Of a stretch of DNA of 64,000 nt, positions 34,109 through 47,800 are shown piece after piece. The notes under the pieces are model-generated. The model did no database searches. It worked only from the letters and a program-made list of their open reading frames with translations, and was not told where the DNA came from. Source of the DNA: Mallotus nudiflorus (lineage: Eukaryota; Streptophyta; Magnoliopsida; Malpighiales; Euphorbiaceae); assembly GCA_947683625.1 (NCBI GenBank), contig CANTUR010000645.1, positions 248,001-312,000 of the forward strand. Direction: 5' to 3'. The first letter of the stretch is position 1, and every line of letters begins with the position of its first letter. A program made the position numbers and the translations under genes.

Positions 34109-35335
34109 TGTAATATCTCGAGTTTTTAAATAATTTTAAATTGCATCGGGATATGCAGTGTTAATAATTTTCATATATATTTTTGAATTTTTAATTAGTT
34201 AATTATTTATTAAAGTCATTTTAATTTTTTTCTTTAATTATCTTTAATTATTTTTAAGTCCTTTACGTAAAATTTTTCCGAAAATTTTATTTTCAGGGAA
34301 ATTAAAATGTAAATAATTAAATATTAATTATTTTAAGCAGTTTAGTGAATTTTCATGAGTCCATGCATGATTTTAAAGTGTCAAATAAAATACATATACA
34401 TACATGCATTTAAATTAAATTAGGGTTATTTAATTAAATTAAATTATATTATATAATTTTAATATTAATTAATCAAATGTGTGTATATATGTATATGTGT
34501 ATATATATTATTATTAAAGTGTGTGGTGGATATTTATTGTGTGTATTAATTTATATATTAAAATAATATAAAGTAAGATATATATATATATATATATACA
34601 TATAATATTATTACCTAAATTAAAGTTTGATATGTTTACAGAATTGCCATTATCATCTTCCTCTCCCTCCCAATCGATTTTCGCCATTTTCGTCGCCTGA
34701 AAGCCCGTTCCTTCACCATCACTGTGCCCTCCGGTGTGCCACCTTCCCCTCCAGCCATTTCCAGCGTCTCAAGCCTCCTTCTCCAGCGTGGTTTGGTCGG
34801 ATTCTCACAAAGTTACCGAAAGTGCCATTAACTCCGATCAAGCACTTTCCGGCTACTGTTTCGAGCCCCACCAGTCTTTAACTCTTCCTTGAACTCCGGT
34901 GAGTGCATTTCCAAGCTTTGTTTCACGTGAAATGGTCTAAATTTCCCTAGGATTCGATTTTGCAATTTCGGCCTACTAGGGTTTTTGATTTTTTTTTTAG
35001 CTTCAAATTGATTGATTCATGCAAACTTCCTTCACAAACATTGATCCTAGTGGCTTAATCTAGCTTTATGAATTTTTTTAGAATTTTTGGGAATTATTTT
35101 CATTTTGTGAATTTTTTATTATTTTATTAATATTTTCTAATTTTCGAAAATTAATTAATTAAATTATGAAATTTTGATTTATGGTGTTTATAGGTGTTAA
35201 AATGAATTTTAGAAATTTAATTGTAATTTTTATGATTTTTGTATATTTATTTTGAATTTATTTAGTTTATGTAATTTTGAGACAATTAGGTTAATTATGT
35301 GTTTTATTGAAATTAATTGGTTAATTGAGTATATT
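34109..35335 (+). repeat. LTR 'J', 3' truncated
   Basis: A plus-strand LTR starts TGTAATATCTCGAG at 34109 directly after ATAAT (presumed target duplication). It runs collinearly with family LTRs for about 1.2 kb until GTTAATTGAG near 35330. There the sequence becomes the minus-strand U3 of element K. The rest of J is lost. Its start is intermediate between the TGTAATATCCCGTG and the TGTTAGAACTCGAG LTR types. The frame at 34627-34881 is not conserved as a protein. Confidence 0.85.
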
Positions 35336-35814
35336 TATATATATTATAATAATAATACTTTAATAATTTATAATATAGTATATTAATATAGTACTTGGAA
35401 AAATCACACACCACACATTTAATATTTTAATAATTTAATACACCTAAGAATAATTAAATAATATTAAAACTAAATAATAGATATTAAAAATTAGGGTAAT
35501 AAATTAAACCCTAGTTTTAATTTAAATATATACACATATATACACTCTATTTTAGCACTTGAAAAATATATATGAGTTCATGCAAATGCGTAAATCTACT
35601 TAAAATAATTAATAGTAAATTATTTACATGAAAATTTTCCCGAAAATGCAAGTCCCGGGAAAATTTTACGTAAAGTACTTAAAATAATATAAAACAATTA
35701 AAATTAGCTTTAATTAAATAAAAGACTCATAAAATATCAATATTATATACAAAAATCATTAACACTACATATCCCGATGCAGTATAAAAATATTTAAAAA
35801 CACGGGATATTACA
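35336..35814 (-). repeat. 3' LTR of element K, remnant
   Basis: Only the last 479 bp on the plus strand (the sense U3 start) remain. They match 43486-43964, the end of the same element's 5' LTR, and end GGGATATTACA next to the polypurine tract. The break lies at an AT-rich stretch equivalent to the edge of the TA microsatellite at 43473-43518. Confidence 0.9.
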
Positions 35815-35817
35815 GTC

Positions 35818-35827
35818 TTCCCCCCTT
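35818..35827 (-). other. Polypurine tract of element K
   Basis: Minus-strand AAGGGGGGAA, then GAC and the LTR start TGTAATATCCCG, identical in layout to the tract of the tandem copies. Confidence 0.88.
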
Positions 35828-35861
35828 ACAAGAATTCATCCCTGAATTCCAAAAAACAGGA

Positions 35862-38800
35862 TCAAAAAGGAAAGAGATACGGGTAAGAAACTCGCATCTC
35901 AGCTTCAGTCTCCCGCGTATGCTCCTCAACTCTATTGCTATGCCACAGAACCTTGACCATCGGAATCTGCTTCGACCGTAATTGTTGAACTTGATAGTCA
36001 ATGATCGCCACAGGGTCTTCCACAAACGTCAAATCTTCACTTACTTTTATACTGTCAGGCTGCAACACGTGTGAAGGGTCTGAGATATACTTCCTCAGCA
36101 TCGAGATATGAAACACCGGATGCACTTGTGACATACTTGGAGGCAAAGCCAACCGATATGCAATAGTGCCAATTCTCTTTAAAATCTCAAACGGTCCGAT
36201 ATATCTTGGTGCCAACTTACCCTTCCTGCCAAATCTCATAACACCCTTCATCGGAGATACCTTCAGAAAAATAAAATCTCCAACCTGAAACTCTATATCT
36301 CTGCACCTAGGATCCGCATAGCTCTTCTGTCTGCTAACTGCGGTCTCTAATCTATGCTTAATCACGATGACTTTCTCTGCAGCTGAACCATCTCAGGTCT
36401 AGTCAAAGCTCTTTCCCCAATCTCATCCCAACTCAAAGGGGATCTACACTTCCTTCCATACAATGCCTTATACGGTGCCATGCCAATACTACTATGGTAG
36501 TTGTTATTATATGCAAACTCTACGAGTGACAAATGATCATCCCAACTACCTCCCAAATCCAAGACACACATCCTCAATATATCTTCCAGTGTCTGGATTG
36601 TCCTCTCAGACTAACCATCTATCTGAGGATGAAAAGCAGTACTGAAATCCAACCTAGTGTCCATCACTTCCTGCAACTTCTGCCAAAAATGAGAAGTAAA
36701 CACTGAACCTCTATCCGACACAATGGACACAAGTACTCCATGAAGGCATACGATATGCTTCACATATAGCTTCACCAATCTAGCTACAGAATAGGTGGCT
36801 TTCACAGGCAAGAAATGTGCAAACTTCGTCAACCTATCTACAATCACCCAAATGGAATCATATCCATCCTTAGAACGAGGTAAACCAACCACAAAATCCA
36901 TAGCTATCCTTCCCCACTTCCACTTGGGAATAAAAAGAGGCTGAAGCTTCCCAGAAGGCTTCTGATGCTCAGCTTTCACTTGTTGACACGTCAAGCACTT
37001 AGCAACATAATCAGTGACATCCTTCTTCAATCCGTCCCACCAGTATAGATCTCTGATACTGTGGTACATCTTAGTGACACCTGGATGTACGCTATAGGCT
37101 GTAGAATGTGCTTCCTCTAGGATCTCTTCTCTCAAATCATCCACATTAGGAACACATAATCTACCACTGATCCACAACACACCATCATCATTAAGTGTGA
37201 AATTAGTGAACTTCCCTGCTTGAACATTCTCTGTAAGCTCTTCTAGAATAGGATCTCGGCTCTGAGCTGCTTTAATCCTATCTCTCAGTACAGATCGCAC
37301 CTTAAATTGAGCTTACAGTCCACCTGACCTACTGATCTTCATCATCAGACCTTGATCCACTAATAGATGCAACTCCTGGATCAACGGTCTCCTCTCAACA
37401 CTGATGTGAGCAAGACTGCCTGAGGACTTTCTACTCAAGGCATCTGCTACCATATTAGCTTTACCCGGATGATATAAGATCTCGCAGTCATAATCTTTCA
37501 ATAATTCCAACCATTTCCTCTGCCTCAGATTCAGATCTCTCTGCTGGAAAATGTACTTAAGGCTCTTATGATCAGTAAAAATCTCACAAGTCACCCCGTA
37601 CAGATAATGTCTCCAAATCTTCAGAGCAAAGATCACTGCAGCCATTTCAAGGTCATGTGTAGGATAGTTCTGCTCATGCTTCTTCAACTGCCTTGAAGCA
37701 TAGGCTATCACCCTTCCATTCTGCATCAACACACAACCAAGGCCAACTCTAGAGGCATCACAATAAACTGTGAACTTATCCACATTATTAGGCAAAGCTA
37801 ACACTGGGGCTATGGTCAACTTCTCCTTCAATAACTGAAAACTGTTCTCACAAGCTTCTGACCACTCGAATCTAACATTCTTTTGAGTCAAGCGAGTCAT
37901 AGGGGCTGCAATTCTGGAAAAATCCTACATAAACCGCCTGTAATACCCGATTAAACCCAGAAAACTCTGAATCTCAATAACAGAAGTCAGTCTAGGCCAC
38001 TCAGACACTGCTTCAATCTTCTGTGGATCAACCTGGATACCTTCTTTAGACACCACGTGTCTAAGAAAAGAAACACTCTCCATCCAGAAATCACACTTCG
38101 AGAATTTAGCATAAAGCTGATGATCTCTCAATGTCTGCAGTACAATCCTTAAGTGATATACATGCTCCTCCATACTCCTCAAATAAACCATTATATCATC
38201 AATGAAGACTACCATAAACTGGTCCATATATGGTTTGAATACGCTGTTCATCAGGTCTATAAAAGCTGCTGGTGCATTAGTCAAACCAAAAGACATCACT
38301 AGAAACTCATAATGGCCATATCGAGTACGGAATGCCATTTTAGGAATATCAGCTTCACTAATCCGCAGCTGATGATAACTCGACCTCAAATCAATCTTAG
38401 AAAAGAACTGTGCACCTTGTAGCTGATCAAACAAGTCATCTATCCTCGGGAGAGGATACTTGTTCTTCACTGTCACCTTGTTAAGCTTTCTATAGTCAAT
38501 GCACAGTCTCAAGGTACCATCCTTCTTCTTCATAAATAGGGTTAGTGCACCCCCAAGGAGAAACACTAGGTCTGATAAAACCCTTATCCAATAACTCTTG
38601 CAACTGCTCCTTCAACTCTTTCAACTCTGTAGGAGCCATTCTGTAGGGTGGCATATATATAGGAGTAGTACCTGGAACCACATCTATACAGAAATCAATC
38701 TCTCTGTGAGGTGGTAAACCTGGCAACTCCTTGGGAAAAACATCAGGAAACTCACAGGCAATAGGAACATCTGTGAGTGATAACTTCTCCACTGAAGTAT

Positions 38801-40620
38801 CCCTGACCAATGCCAAATATCCCCGACATCCTTTCCTCAATAACTTCCTAGCCGTAATAGCAGAAATAAGATTCTGAGGTGCTGAACTCCTATCACTCAT
38901 AAACTTAAACTCTTTTTCATCAGGAATTCTGAACGTCACCTCTTTATTCCTGCAATCTACCATGACATAGTGTTGAGATAACCAGTCCACTCCCAGAATA
39001 ACATCAAACTCCATCACATCCAATAGAATCAAATCAGCAGGTAATTTTCTATCTCCTATGAGAATTGGACAACCAGAAAGAACAATATCGGTGTCCAAAG
39101 AATCGCTCAGAGGAGTGGCAACAGACAAAGGAAAAGCCATTCTCGAAGCTTGCCAATAAGACTTGAAAGCAAAAATAGGAGAAACGAACGAATGCGTGGC
39201 ATCCAGATCAAACAAAACCCATTCATCCAGGTAATAGACAGAAACAATACCTGCCATGACTGCATTAGATGCCTGAGCATCCTGCTGAGTAAGATGGAAG
39301 ACTCTGGCCTATCCTCGACCTCCTTGCTGACTAGTAGAAACCTAGCCAACACCTCTGGCACCTCTACCACAACTCTGCTGTGGAACAAACTGAGTGGAAC
39401 AAACTGAGTGGAACTCTGATGCTGGGCAGGAGGTAACTGAAATGGAACAGGTGCAGTACTAGCAATTGACTGCTGTGGAAATCATAAAATCTGCGGCTGT
39501 TGATACCAGGAGTAATGACACGATCTGGCAAAATGTTCTGTCTGCCCGCATCTAAAGCATGTCAGTGGTGTCAGATAACACGGTCCCTGATGGACTCTAC
39601 CACAAGTCTGGCAAACACTGGCAGTTGATCCAGAACTGTGACCACTGCTGCTGCTCGAAGCACTTGACCCAAATCTGAATGGTCTACGCTGACCTCCATG
39701 GCCATGTCTACTGCTCTGATGCACTCGCGGCTGCTGCCTTTGACTCTGCTGAGTCAGACCTCACTGCTGACTACTCGACCAAACATGAAAACTCGAATAC
39801 GGAGTGGTTTGCTATCCACTCGACTGAACTCCCAGCTGGTAATAATCAGGCATCGCTCCCTGTCTAACTAGCCTCAGCTCAATCTCCTTGGCCATCTCTA
39901 TCACAGACTCCAGAGTAAGGCTTGTTGTAGGCATACTAGCAAATGCTGAACCCAATCCGGTGACATATGTAGTGATTGCGAAGTACTGGTCTCGCATCAG
40001 ATCTTCTGCATATCTACCCAGCCGGAGAAACTCTCGGGTGTACTCCTCTACTGATCGATCAATGCAAGAAATGCTGGTCAATCGGAGACGATAGCTCATA
40101 CGGAGAGGCTTTGGACAGAATCTCCTCATAAACCACTCTCGAAACTGAGCCCAGGTCATCGTCATCATATAGGGCTGAATCATCTTAATAAACCAATCTA
40201 GGGCTGGTCCCTCGATAGACAACTTAATGATCATAATCCGCTGGTACTCGATGTGAGCAGTTCGAGTCCGAGTCTGAGTCTCGATCTCATGCAAAAAATC
40301 TAATGGATCGAAAGTCCCATCAAATGCAATCCTGCCAACTCTGGCATAGAACAAAGCTGCCTCAGGGTCAGATATACCCTGCTGATAGATAGGCTGAATA
40401 GGCTGAACAACTGGAGGTACAGGAACATCCACAAACTCAGGCTCTACAGACTCCTCATCCTATAACTCTCTCTGCCTATGGCGACCTGTCGCCCTCGAGG
40501 TTTACCTCTGCCACGACCTCTACATCTAACTAGCTGTTCAGGAGGTAAAACCTCATCCTGAAAAGACTTGTCATCCTCGACCTCAACGACTGGTGGAGCG
40601 ACACGCGCTCGCCTCCTCAT
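35862..40620 (-). pseudogene. gag-pol polyprotein of element K, many frameshifts and stops
   Basis: About 4.76 kb from the conserved ATG at 40620 to the stop at 35862, equal to about 1,585 codons if intact. Pieces in order: gag N-terminus (40444-40620, then a frameshift); gag core with intact WFIKMIQPYMM region (39812-40432); zinc knuckle region with CFRCGQTEHFARSC (39482-39724, G replaced by E); protease (38496-39257), where the active-site DPGAT has become DLDAT; RT with FIDDIMVY (37925-38566); RNase H with YCDAS (37313-37900); integrase (36611-37300, then 36362-36577); chromodomain (35862 to about 36060). The stop at 36611-36613 is a CAG-to-TAG change. Unlike the tandem copies it keeps the full gag and RNase H. 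No functional product is expected. Confidence 0.92.
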
Positions 40621-40804
40621 TCTGAAAAGACAACCAGAACGATTCATAAAAAATAGACAATGGAAGAATAACGCAAAAAACTAAAGCAAGGAATACTTAT
40701 CAAGACATACTTGAACCTAATTCATTGCAGTAGTTACTAAAAGAAAACACAACTTGAAAACTAGGGCCATGACTCACACAACTAAGCCCGGACATAGAAC
40801 TCCG

Positions 40805-40815
40805 CTCTGATACCA
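40805..40815 (-). other. Primer-binding site (tRNA-iMet), element K
   Basis: Minus-strand TGGTATCAGAG followed by CGGAGTT, four bases from the LTR boundary at 40820. Confidence 0.92.
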
Positions 40816-40819
40816 ACTT

Positions 40820-43469
40820 TTTCACGACCCAAAATAGGGGCCATGATCGGCGCTAGGGAATGGGAATTCTTTTGAATCCAAAACCCGTAGCAAGCCTAAA
40901 AATAAAATAAAACATGCAATAGTAATAATAACAACACAATTAAGTAAAATATAATGCAGCGGAATAAAATCATAAATATCAAAATAATATTTCCACCAAA
41001 TGAAATTAAGTCAAATCCTTATCTCATATATAAATAAACTCTTTTAATACAAATCCAGTTCAAATATTTAAAGTACATATCTTATACAAATATAATACAA
41101 TATCTTTTAACAATTTTACGACTACTACAGTGTCTAGAATATAAAATAAAACTCAGGTGAGCAGTTTACATAATGAAGCCGAGGCGAAAGAAATTCGGCA
41201 TACAGGTCTGTTACTGAGGTCTGAGGAAGATGATTCTCCTGAAAAATAGTCAATGGAGGGGAGTCAGACCTCACTGAGTGAATTACTATAATATATATAC
41301 ATGCATACTAAATGCCAATGCACACAGTCAAAAGTATATATAATATGTATGTATACAAGCAATTACACACAAATGCAATAAAAATCATTTTATATACTTT
41401 TATTGAAAATCACAGTTTATGAAGGATCAAATAGAACCCTAGAATATCGCAATCTCAAAATAGTGCTAGACAACACTCTAGCCATACAGGCTCACTTATT
41501 CCAAATATATTCACTTGATCCATTTGGATAGTAGACTGGCCCCGAGACACTAAGTCAACCGAGCTCCAGCAGTTTGACTATCAGTGTGATTGGCCCCGAG
41601 ACACTTGGTCAACCGAGTTACAGCAATCACACTCCCAAATCATATCACACATCAAATAATCATATCCAACCAATATGCACAAATGGTTAGTAATATAGCC
41701 TAAATGCTATAAGCGTACCGGTACGTACTTGGTCCTAGTGCTGCCCACTAGGTAGCACGTTCTATTGATATCCTTCATTAAAATATAAAGCATGCATTCA
41801 TAAAAATAAATGATGCATGAATTTAAATAAAATAGCAACATCAATCATATATATACTAGAAATATACCAAAAGTAAACCAGGTATATTTCAAATATATAT
41901 ACATCAAATAAATCCAATTTAATTACAAAATAAACTAAGAATATACCAAGGATATACATAAAAATATTTTAAGAATAATTTATTAATAAAACATGCATAT
42001 AATTTGAAAATATACCAAAATATACTGAATATAAACTAAAATAAACTTAAATACTAATTGAATTATTTATGCATAATTAATCAAAATAACATACATTTCT
42101 AAATCATGCACCCTAAGCATATATATATAAAATAGTAACTCACACTTAGTGCGCTCCTCGAGATGGGTCCGATGGGCCTCACATTAGATACAGAATCAAA
42201 ATTAGGGTTCGACCGGACATCACATTTTATGAGAATTCTACCAAAAATTCGACAGAACCTCCCCTGTAAAATGGACATCTCTCTACTCGAAGAGTAGAGC
42301 CGGCCCTGCAAGGAAACACACTTCAAAAAATAGATACATAATCACAATCATAACCCCTCGGTCGGACTCCAAACTACAATTCACCGACCGAGGTCCACAA
42401 TTCACAAAATAATAAAAAAATATCAAAAATACCCTTATATGATAGAAATACATTTAATAAGTAGAAATTACATAATTAACCCTAAAACATAGTAAAAACC
42501 GATAAAAACTCATTTTATTAGAAAAATCATATATTATATATATAATTGAAAATAATTTATGAAAAATAGTTTTAATTAGTTAAAAATACTAAATAATTCA
42601 TAGAAATCATTTTTATACCCTAAATAACTATTAAAACCAATTTAATTAGGGTAAAATTACCAAAATACCCTTATATATAAATATACTAAAATTAATCCAA
42701 AAATTCACCAAAAATAATATAATTGCACAAAATTAATTTCCTTAACATATTTATCAATAATATCAATAAATAAACTCAATTAACTAATTAATTTCAATTA
42801 AACACACAATTAACCCTATTTTTCCAAAATTACATAAACTAATTAAATTCAAAATAAATAAATAGAAATTCACAAAAATTCAAAATAAATTTCTATAATC
42901 CATTTGAGCACCTATAATTACCATAAAACACAATTTCATAATTTAATTAATTAATTTTCAAAAATTAGAAAATAATAATAAAATATTCAAAAATCAAAAT
43001 AATTTCCAAAAATTCTACAAAAATTCACACATGAAGATTAAGCTACTAGGATCAACATTTGTTAAGGTAATTTTCATGAATCAACAAGAAAAAACTAAAA
43101 AAATTTGAACATCAATTTCAGCCAAATTAGAAAAAATTAAAAAAACAGAAAAATTAAGGGAGTTTGAGCTCAAACCAAAGCTAGAATCAAGATCACCGCT
43201 GCCTGAGGAGTTCAAAGACACCAAAAATGCGAAGAATGGTGGCCAGAGGAGGAAGAATAGTGGAAGCTTGAGTCTCGGCCAAAAATGGTGGAAATCGTGT
43301 TGATCGGCGTCGGGGAAGATGACTGGGACGATGAGACTTGCTGGCGAGGTGGTGGTTGACGGTGGAAGGCTGGAGGCTCTCTGATCGGAGGAAGAATGGA
43401 CGACGAGGGTGAGGGGAAGGGTATGTCGGGGAAGAAGGGAAAATAGGAAAGAGAAAAAGAAAAAAAAAG

Positions 43470-43520
<51 letters not shown>

Positions 43521-43964
43521 GATACTTTAATAATTTATAATATAGTACTTGGAAAAATCACACACCACAGATTTAATATTTTAATAATTTAATAACCTAA
43601 GAATAATTAAATAATATTAAAATTAATAATAGATAATAAAAATTAGGGTAATAAATTAAACCCTAGTTTTAATTTAAATATATACACATATATACACTCT
43701 ATTTTAGCACTTGAAAAATATATGAGTTCATGAAAATGCGTAAATCTACTTAAAATAATTAATAGTAAATTATTTACATGAAAATTTTCCCGAAAATGCA
43801 AGTCTTGGGAAAATTTTACATAAAGTACTTAAAATAATATAAAATAATTAAAATTAGCTTTAATTAAATAAGAGACTCATAAAATATCAATATTATATAC
43901 AAAAATTATTAACACTGCATATCCCGATGCAGTATAAAAATATTTAAAAACACGGGATATTACA
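40820..43964 (-). repeat. 5' LTR of element K
   Basis: This LTR is 3,145 bp. Its plus-strand left end reads TTTCACGACCC, where relatives have TGTCACGACCC, so the sense 3' end has decayed from CA to AA. A roughly 110-bp deletion joins GGGCCT to CACATTAG near 42178, removing the GGTCCACTAGGCC segment. The covarying hairpin has loop GAA here (near 42280-42298). It ends GGGATATTACA at 43964. A TA microsatellite lies at 43473-43518. No gene is visible. Confidence 0.93.
43473..43518. repeat. (TA)n microsatellite in LTR of element K
   Basis: About 23 TA units. The truncated sister LTR (35336) breaks at the equivalent place, which suggests that a TA-rich tract was the fragile point. Confidence 0.95.
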
Positions 43965-44672
43965 CTGCTAGAGCTCGATCGACTTAGTGTCTCGGGGCTA
44001 GTCTACTATCCATATGGATTAAGTGAATTTACTTGGAATTAAGTGAGCCTATATGGCTAGAGTACTTACTATTGGTATTGAGGTTGCGATCATATAGGGT
44101 TCTATTTGATCCTTCATAACTGATAATTTTTAGTATTAAAATGATTTTCATTACATCTGTGTATATTTGCCTGTATATATATTTATTATATATACTATTG
44201 AGTGTCTACATTTGAAATTTCGTTATGTGTGTATATATATTATAATAATTCACTCAGTGAGGTCTGACTCCCCTCCGTTGATATTTTTTTTATAGGAGAG
44301 TCTTCATCTTTAGACCTCAGCAGTAGACCTGTACAACAAATTTCTTCCACTTAGGCTTTATTATGTAAATCGCTTACTTGAGTTTTACTTTATACTCTAG
44401 ACACTATAGTAGTAGTTGTATTTGACTCTATCGAGTTGTATTTGTATTTATACTTGTATAAAAATATTTCATTTATGATATACGATGTGATTTTATGTTA
44501 TTAAAGGAAGTTGAGAATTTATTTTGTTATTTGAGATTTAATTTCCACAGAATAATATTTTATTTATTTTATTTTATTGCATGCTTTTATTTTAAGGCTT
44601 GATATAGGTTTCGAATTCGAAAGAATTCCCGTTCCCTAGCACCGGTCCTGGTCCCTATTTTGAGTTGTGACA
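43965..44672 (+). repeat. 5' LTR of element L, last part
   Basis: This matches the 3' LTR of L from about its base 2536 to its end, finishing TTGAGTTGTGACA right before the spacer AAGT and a perfect tRNA-iMet primer site. With 32165-34108 it forms one interrupted LTR. About 495 bp (equivalent to 51702-52196) and the first 90 bp are missing. Confidence 0.9.
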
Positions 44673-44676
44673 AAGT

Positions 44677-44688
44677 TGGTATCAGAGC
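44677..44688 (+). other. Primer-binding site (tRNA-iMet), element L
   Basis: TGGTATCAGAGC, a 12-nt match to the 3' end complement of initiator methionine tRNA, the longest in the window, four bases after the LTR end. Confidence 0.95.
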
Positions 44689-44871
44689 GAAGTTTTATGT
44701 CAGGGCCTTAGTTGTGTGAGTTATGGCCCTAGTTTTCAGTGTCATGTTTTCCTTTGAAACTACTGCAATTAATTAGGTTCAAGCATGTCTTGATAAGTAT
44801 TCCTTGATTTAGTTTTTTATGTTATCCTATGTTGTCTATTTTGTCTGAATCCTTCTATTTGTCTTTTCAGA

Positions 44872-47800
44872 ATGAGGAGGAGAGTGCATGTCGCTCCACC
44901 GATAGTTGAGGACGAGGAAGATGAGTCTTTCCAGGATGAGGTTTTACCTCCTGAGCCACCAGTTAGTCGCAGAGGTCATGGCAGAGGTAGACCTCGAGGA
45001 GTGGCAGGTCGCCGTAGACAAAGAGAGATACAGGATGAGGAACCTATAGAGCCAGAGTACGAGGATATTCTTGTACCTCTAGTTGCACCACCTGTTCAGC
45101 CTGCCTATCAGCAAGGTATGTCTGACCTTAAGGCAGCTCTGTTCTATGCTAGAGTCGGCAAGATCGTGTTCGATGGGACTTCAGACCCTCTAGATTTTCT
45201 GTATGCAATCGAGACGAGGACTCGGACTGCTCACACCGAGTACCAGCAAATCATGATAGTCGAGCTTTCTGTAAAGGGACCAGCCCTATACTGGTTTATT
45301 CAAATGATCTAGCCGTATATGATGATGATGACCTAGGTCAGTTTAGAGATCGATTTATGAGGAGATTCTGCCCAGAGCCACTTCGCATGAGTTACAGACT
45401 CCAATTGACCAGCATTTCCTGAGGGGACAGATCTGTTGAGGACTACACTAGAGACTTCCTTCAGCTTAGCAAATATGCAGAGGATCTGATGCGAGACTAG
45501 TACTTCGTAGTCACTACTTATGTCATCGGATTGGGTTCTGCATTTGCTGGTATGCCTACAGCAGGCCTTACTCTAGAGTCAGTGATAGAGTTGGCCAAGG
45601 AGATTGAGCTAAGGCTAGTCAGGCAAGGAGCTATGCCTGATTATTACTAGTTGGGTGTTCAGTTAGGTGGATTCCAAACTACTCCGTACTTGAGTTTCCA
45701 GACTGGATCGAGTAGTCAGCAGAGGGGTCTAGCCCAACAGACTCAGAGACAGCAGCAGAGGGTACATTAAAGCAGTAGACATGGCAGTGGAGGTCAGCAT
45801 AGACCATTCAGACTTTGGTCAAGTACTTCGAGCAGCAGCAGTGGTCATAGTTCTGGGTCAGCTGTTAGTGTATGTCAGACGTGCGGTAAAGTCCATCAGG
45901 GACCATGTTATATGACACCGTTGACATGTTTCAGATGCAGGTAGATGAGACATTTTGCCAGATCGTGTCCCTATTCTGGGTATTAGCAGCTATAGATTCT
46001 GTGATTTCCTCAGCAGTTGATTGCTAGTGTTGCACCTGTTCCTTTTCAGTTGCCTTCAGCCCATCATTAAAGTTCTACCCAAATTGTTCCCCAGTAGGGT
46101 CATGGTAAAGGTACTAGAGGAGGTGCCAAAGGTGTTGGCCAAGCTTCTACCAGCCAGCAGGGAGGTCGAGGATAGGCTAGAGTCTTCCATCTCACTCAGT
46201 AGGATGCTCAGGCATCTAATGCAATTGTGGCAAGTATTATTTCTGTCTGTTACTTGGATGCATGGGTTCTATTTAATCCAGGTGCCACACATTCATCCGT
46301 TTCTCCTGTATTTGCTTCCAAGTCTTATTAGCAAGCTTCGAGGATGGCTTTTCCTTTGTCTTTCACCACTCCTCTAAGTGACTCTTTGGACACCGATGTT
46401 GTTCTTTCTAGTTATCCAGTTCTTGTCAGAGGTAGAGAATTATCTGCTAATTTGATTATGTTGAATATAATAGAGTTCGATGTTATTTTGGGTATGGATT
46501 GATTATCTCAACACTATGTCATGGTAGATTGTCGGAGTAAAGAAGTGACTTTCAGAATTCCTGGTGAAGAAGAATTTAAGTTTGTAGGTGATAGGAGTTT
46601 AGCACCTCAGAATCTCATCTCTGTTATTACGGCTAGGAAGTTGCTAAGGAAGGGTTATCAGGGATATTTGGCATTGGTCAGGGATACTTTAGTGGAGAAG
46701 TTGTCACTCATAGATGTTCCTATTTCCTATGAGTTTCCTGATGTTTTTCCTGAAGAGTTGCCAGGTTTACCACTTTATAGAGAGATTGAGTTATGTATAG
46801 ATGTGGTTCCAGGCACTACCCCTATTTCTATGCCACCTTACAGAATGGCTCCTACAGAGTTGAAGGAGCAGTTGTAAGAGTTGCTAAAGAAGGGTTTTAT
46901 TAGACCTAGTGTTTCTCCTTGGGGTGCACTAGTCCTGTTTATGAAGAAGAAGGATGGTACCGTGAGATTGTGCATTGACTACAGAGAGCTGAACAAAGTG
47001 ACAGTGAAGAACAAGTATCCTCTCCCGAGGATGGATGACTTATTTGATCAGCTACAGGGCACACAGTTCTTTTCTAAGATTGATTTGAGGTTGGGTTATC
47101 ATCAGTTGCGGATCAGTGAAGCCGATGTTCCTAAAATGGCATTCCACACTCGATATGGCCATTATGAGTTTCTAGTGATGTCTTTTGGTTTGACTAACGC
47201 ACCAGCAGCTTTTATGGACCTGATGAATAGGGTATTCAGACAAGTTGTGGATCAGTTTGTGGTAGTCTTCATCGATGATATACTGGTATATTCGAGGAAT
47301 ATAGAGAAGCATGTATATCATTTGAGGACTGTACTACAGACATTGAGAGAACATTAGCTTTATGCTAAATTCTCAAAGTGTGATTTCTAGATGGAGAGTA
47401 TTGTATTTCTTAGACAAGAATGTATCTAGGTTGATCCACAGAAGATTGAGGCAGTTTTTGAGTGGCCTAGACCAACTTCAGTTACAGAGATTCACAGTTT
47501 TCTAGGTTTAGTCAGGTATTATAGGAGGTTTGTGCAGGATTTTTCCAAAATTGTAGCTCCTATGACTCACTTGACTCAGAAGAATGTAAGGTTTGAGTGG
47601 TCAGAAGCTTGTGAGAACAGTTTTCAATTACTAAAGGAGAAGTTGACCACAACTCTAGTTTTAGCTTTGCTTAATGGTGTGGATAAGTTCACAGTTTATT
47701 GTGATGCCTCTAGAGTTGGCCTAGGTTGTGTGTTGATGCAGAATGGTAGGGTGATAGCCTATGCTTCGAGGCAGTTGAAGAAGCATGAACAGAACTATCC

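Larger units (their letters stand above)
35336..43964 (-). mobile_element. Element 'K': decayed Tekay-type element, 3' LTR truncated
   Basis: A minus-strand element has a 5' LTR at 40820-43964, primer site at 40805-40815, internal region 35815-40819 (5,005 bp, full length), polypurine tract at 35818-35827 and a 479-bp rest of the 3' LTR. It lies in the 5' LTR of element L, which resumes at 43965 with CTGCT. The loss of the outer 3' LTR is explained by one deletion that also took most of LTR J. Confidence 0.92.
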
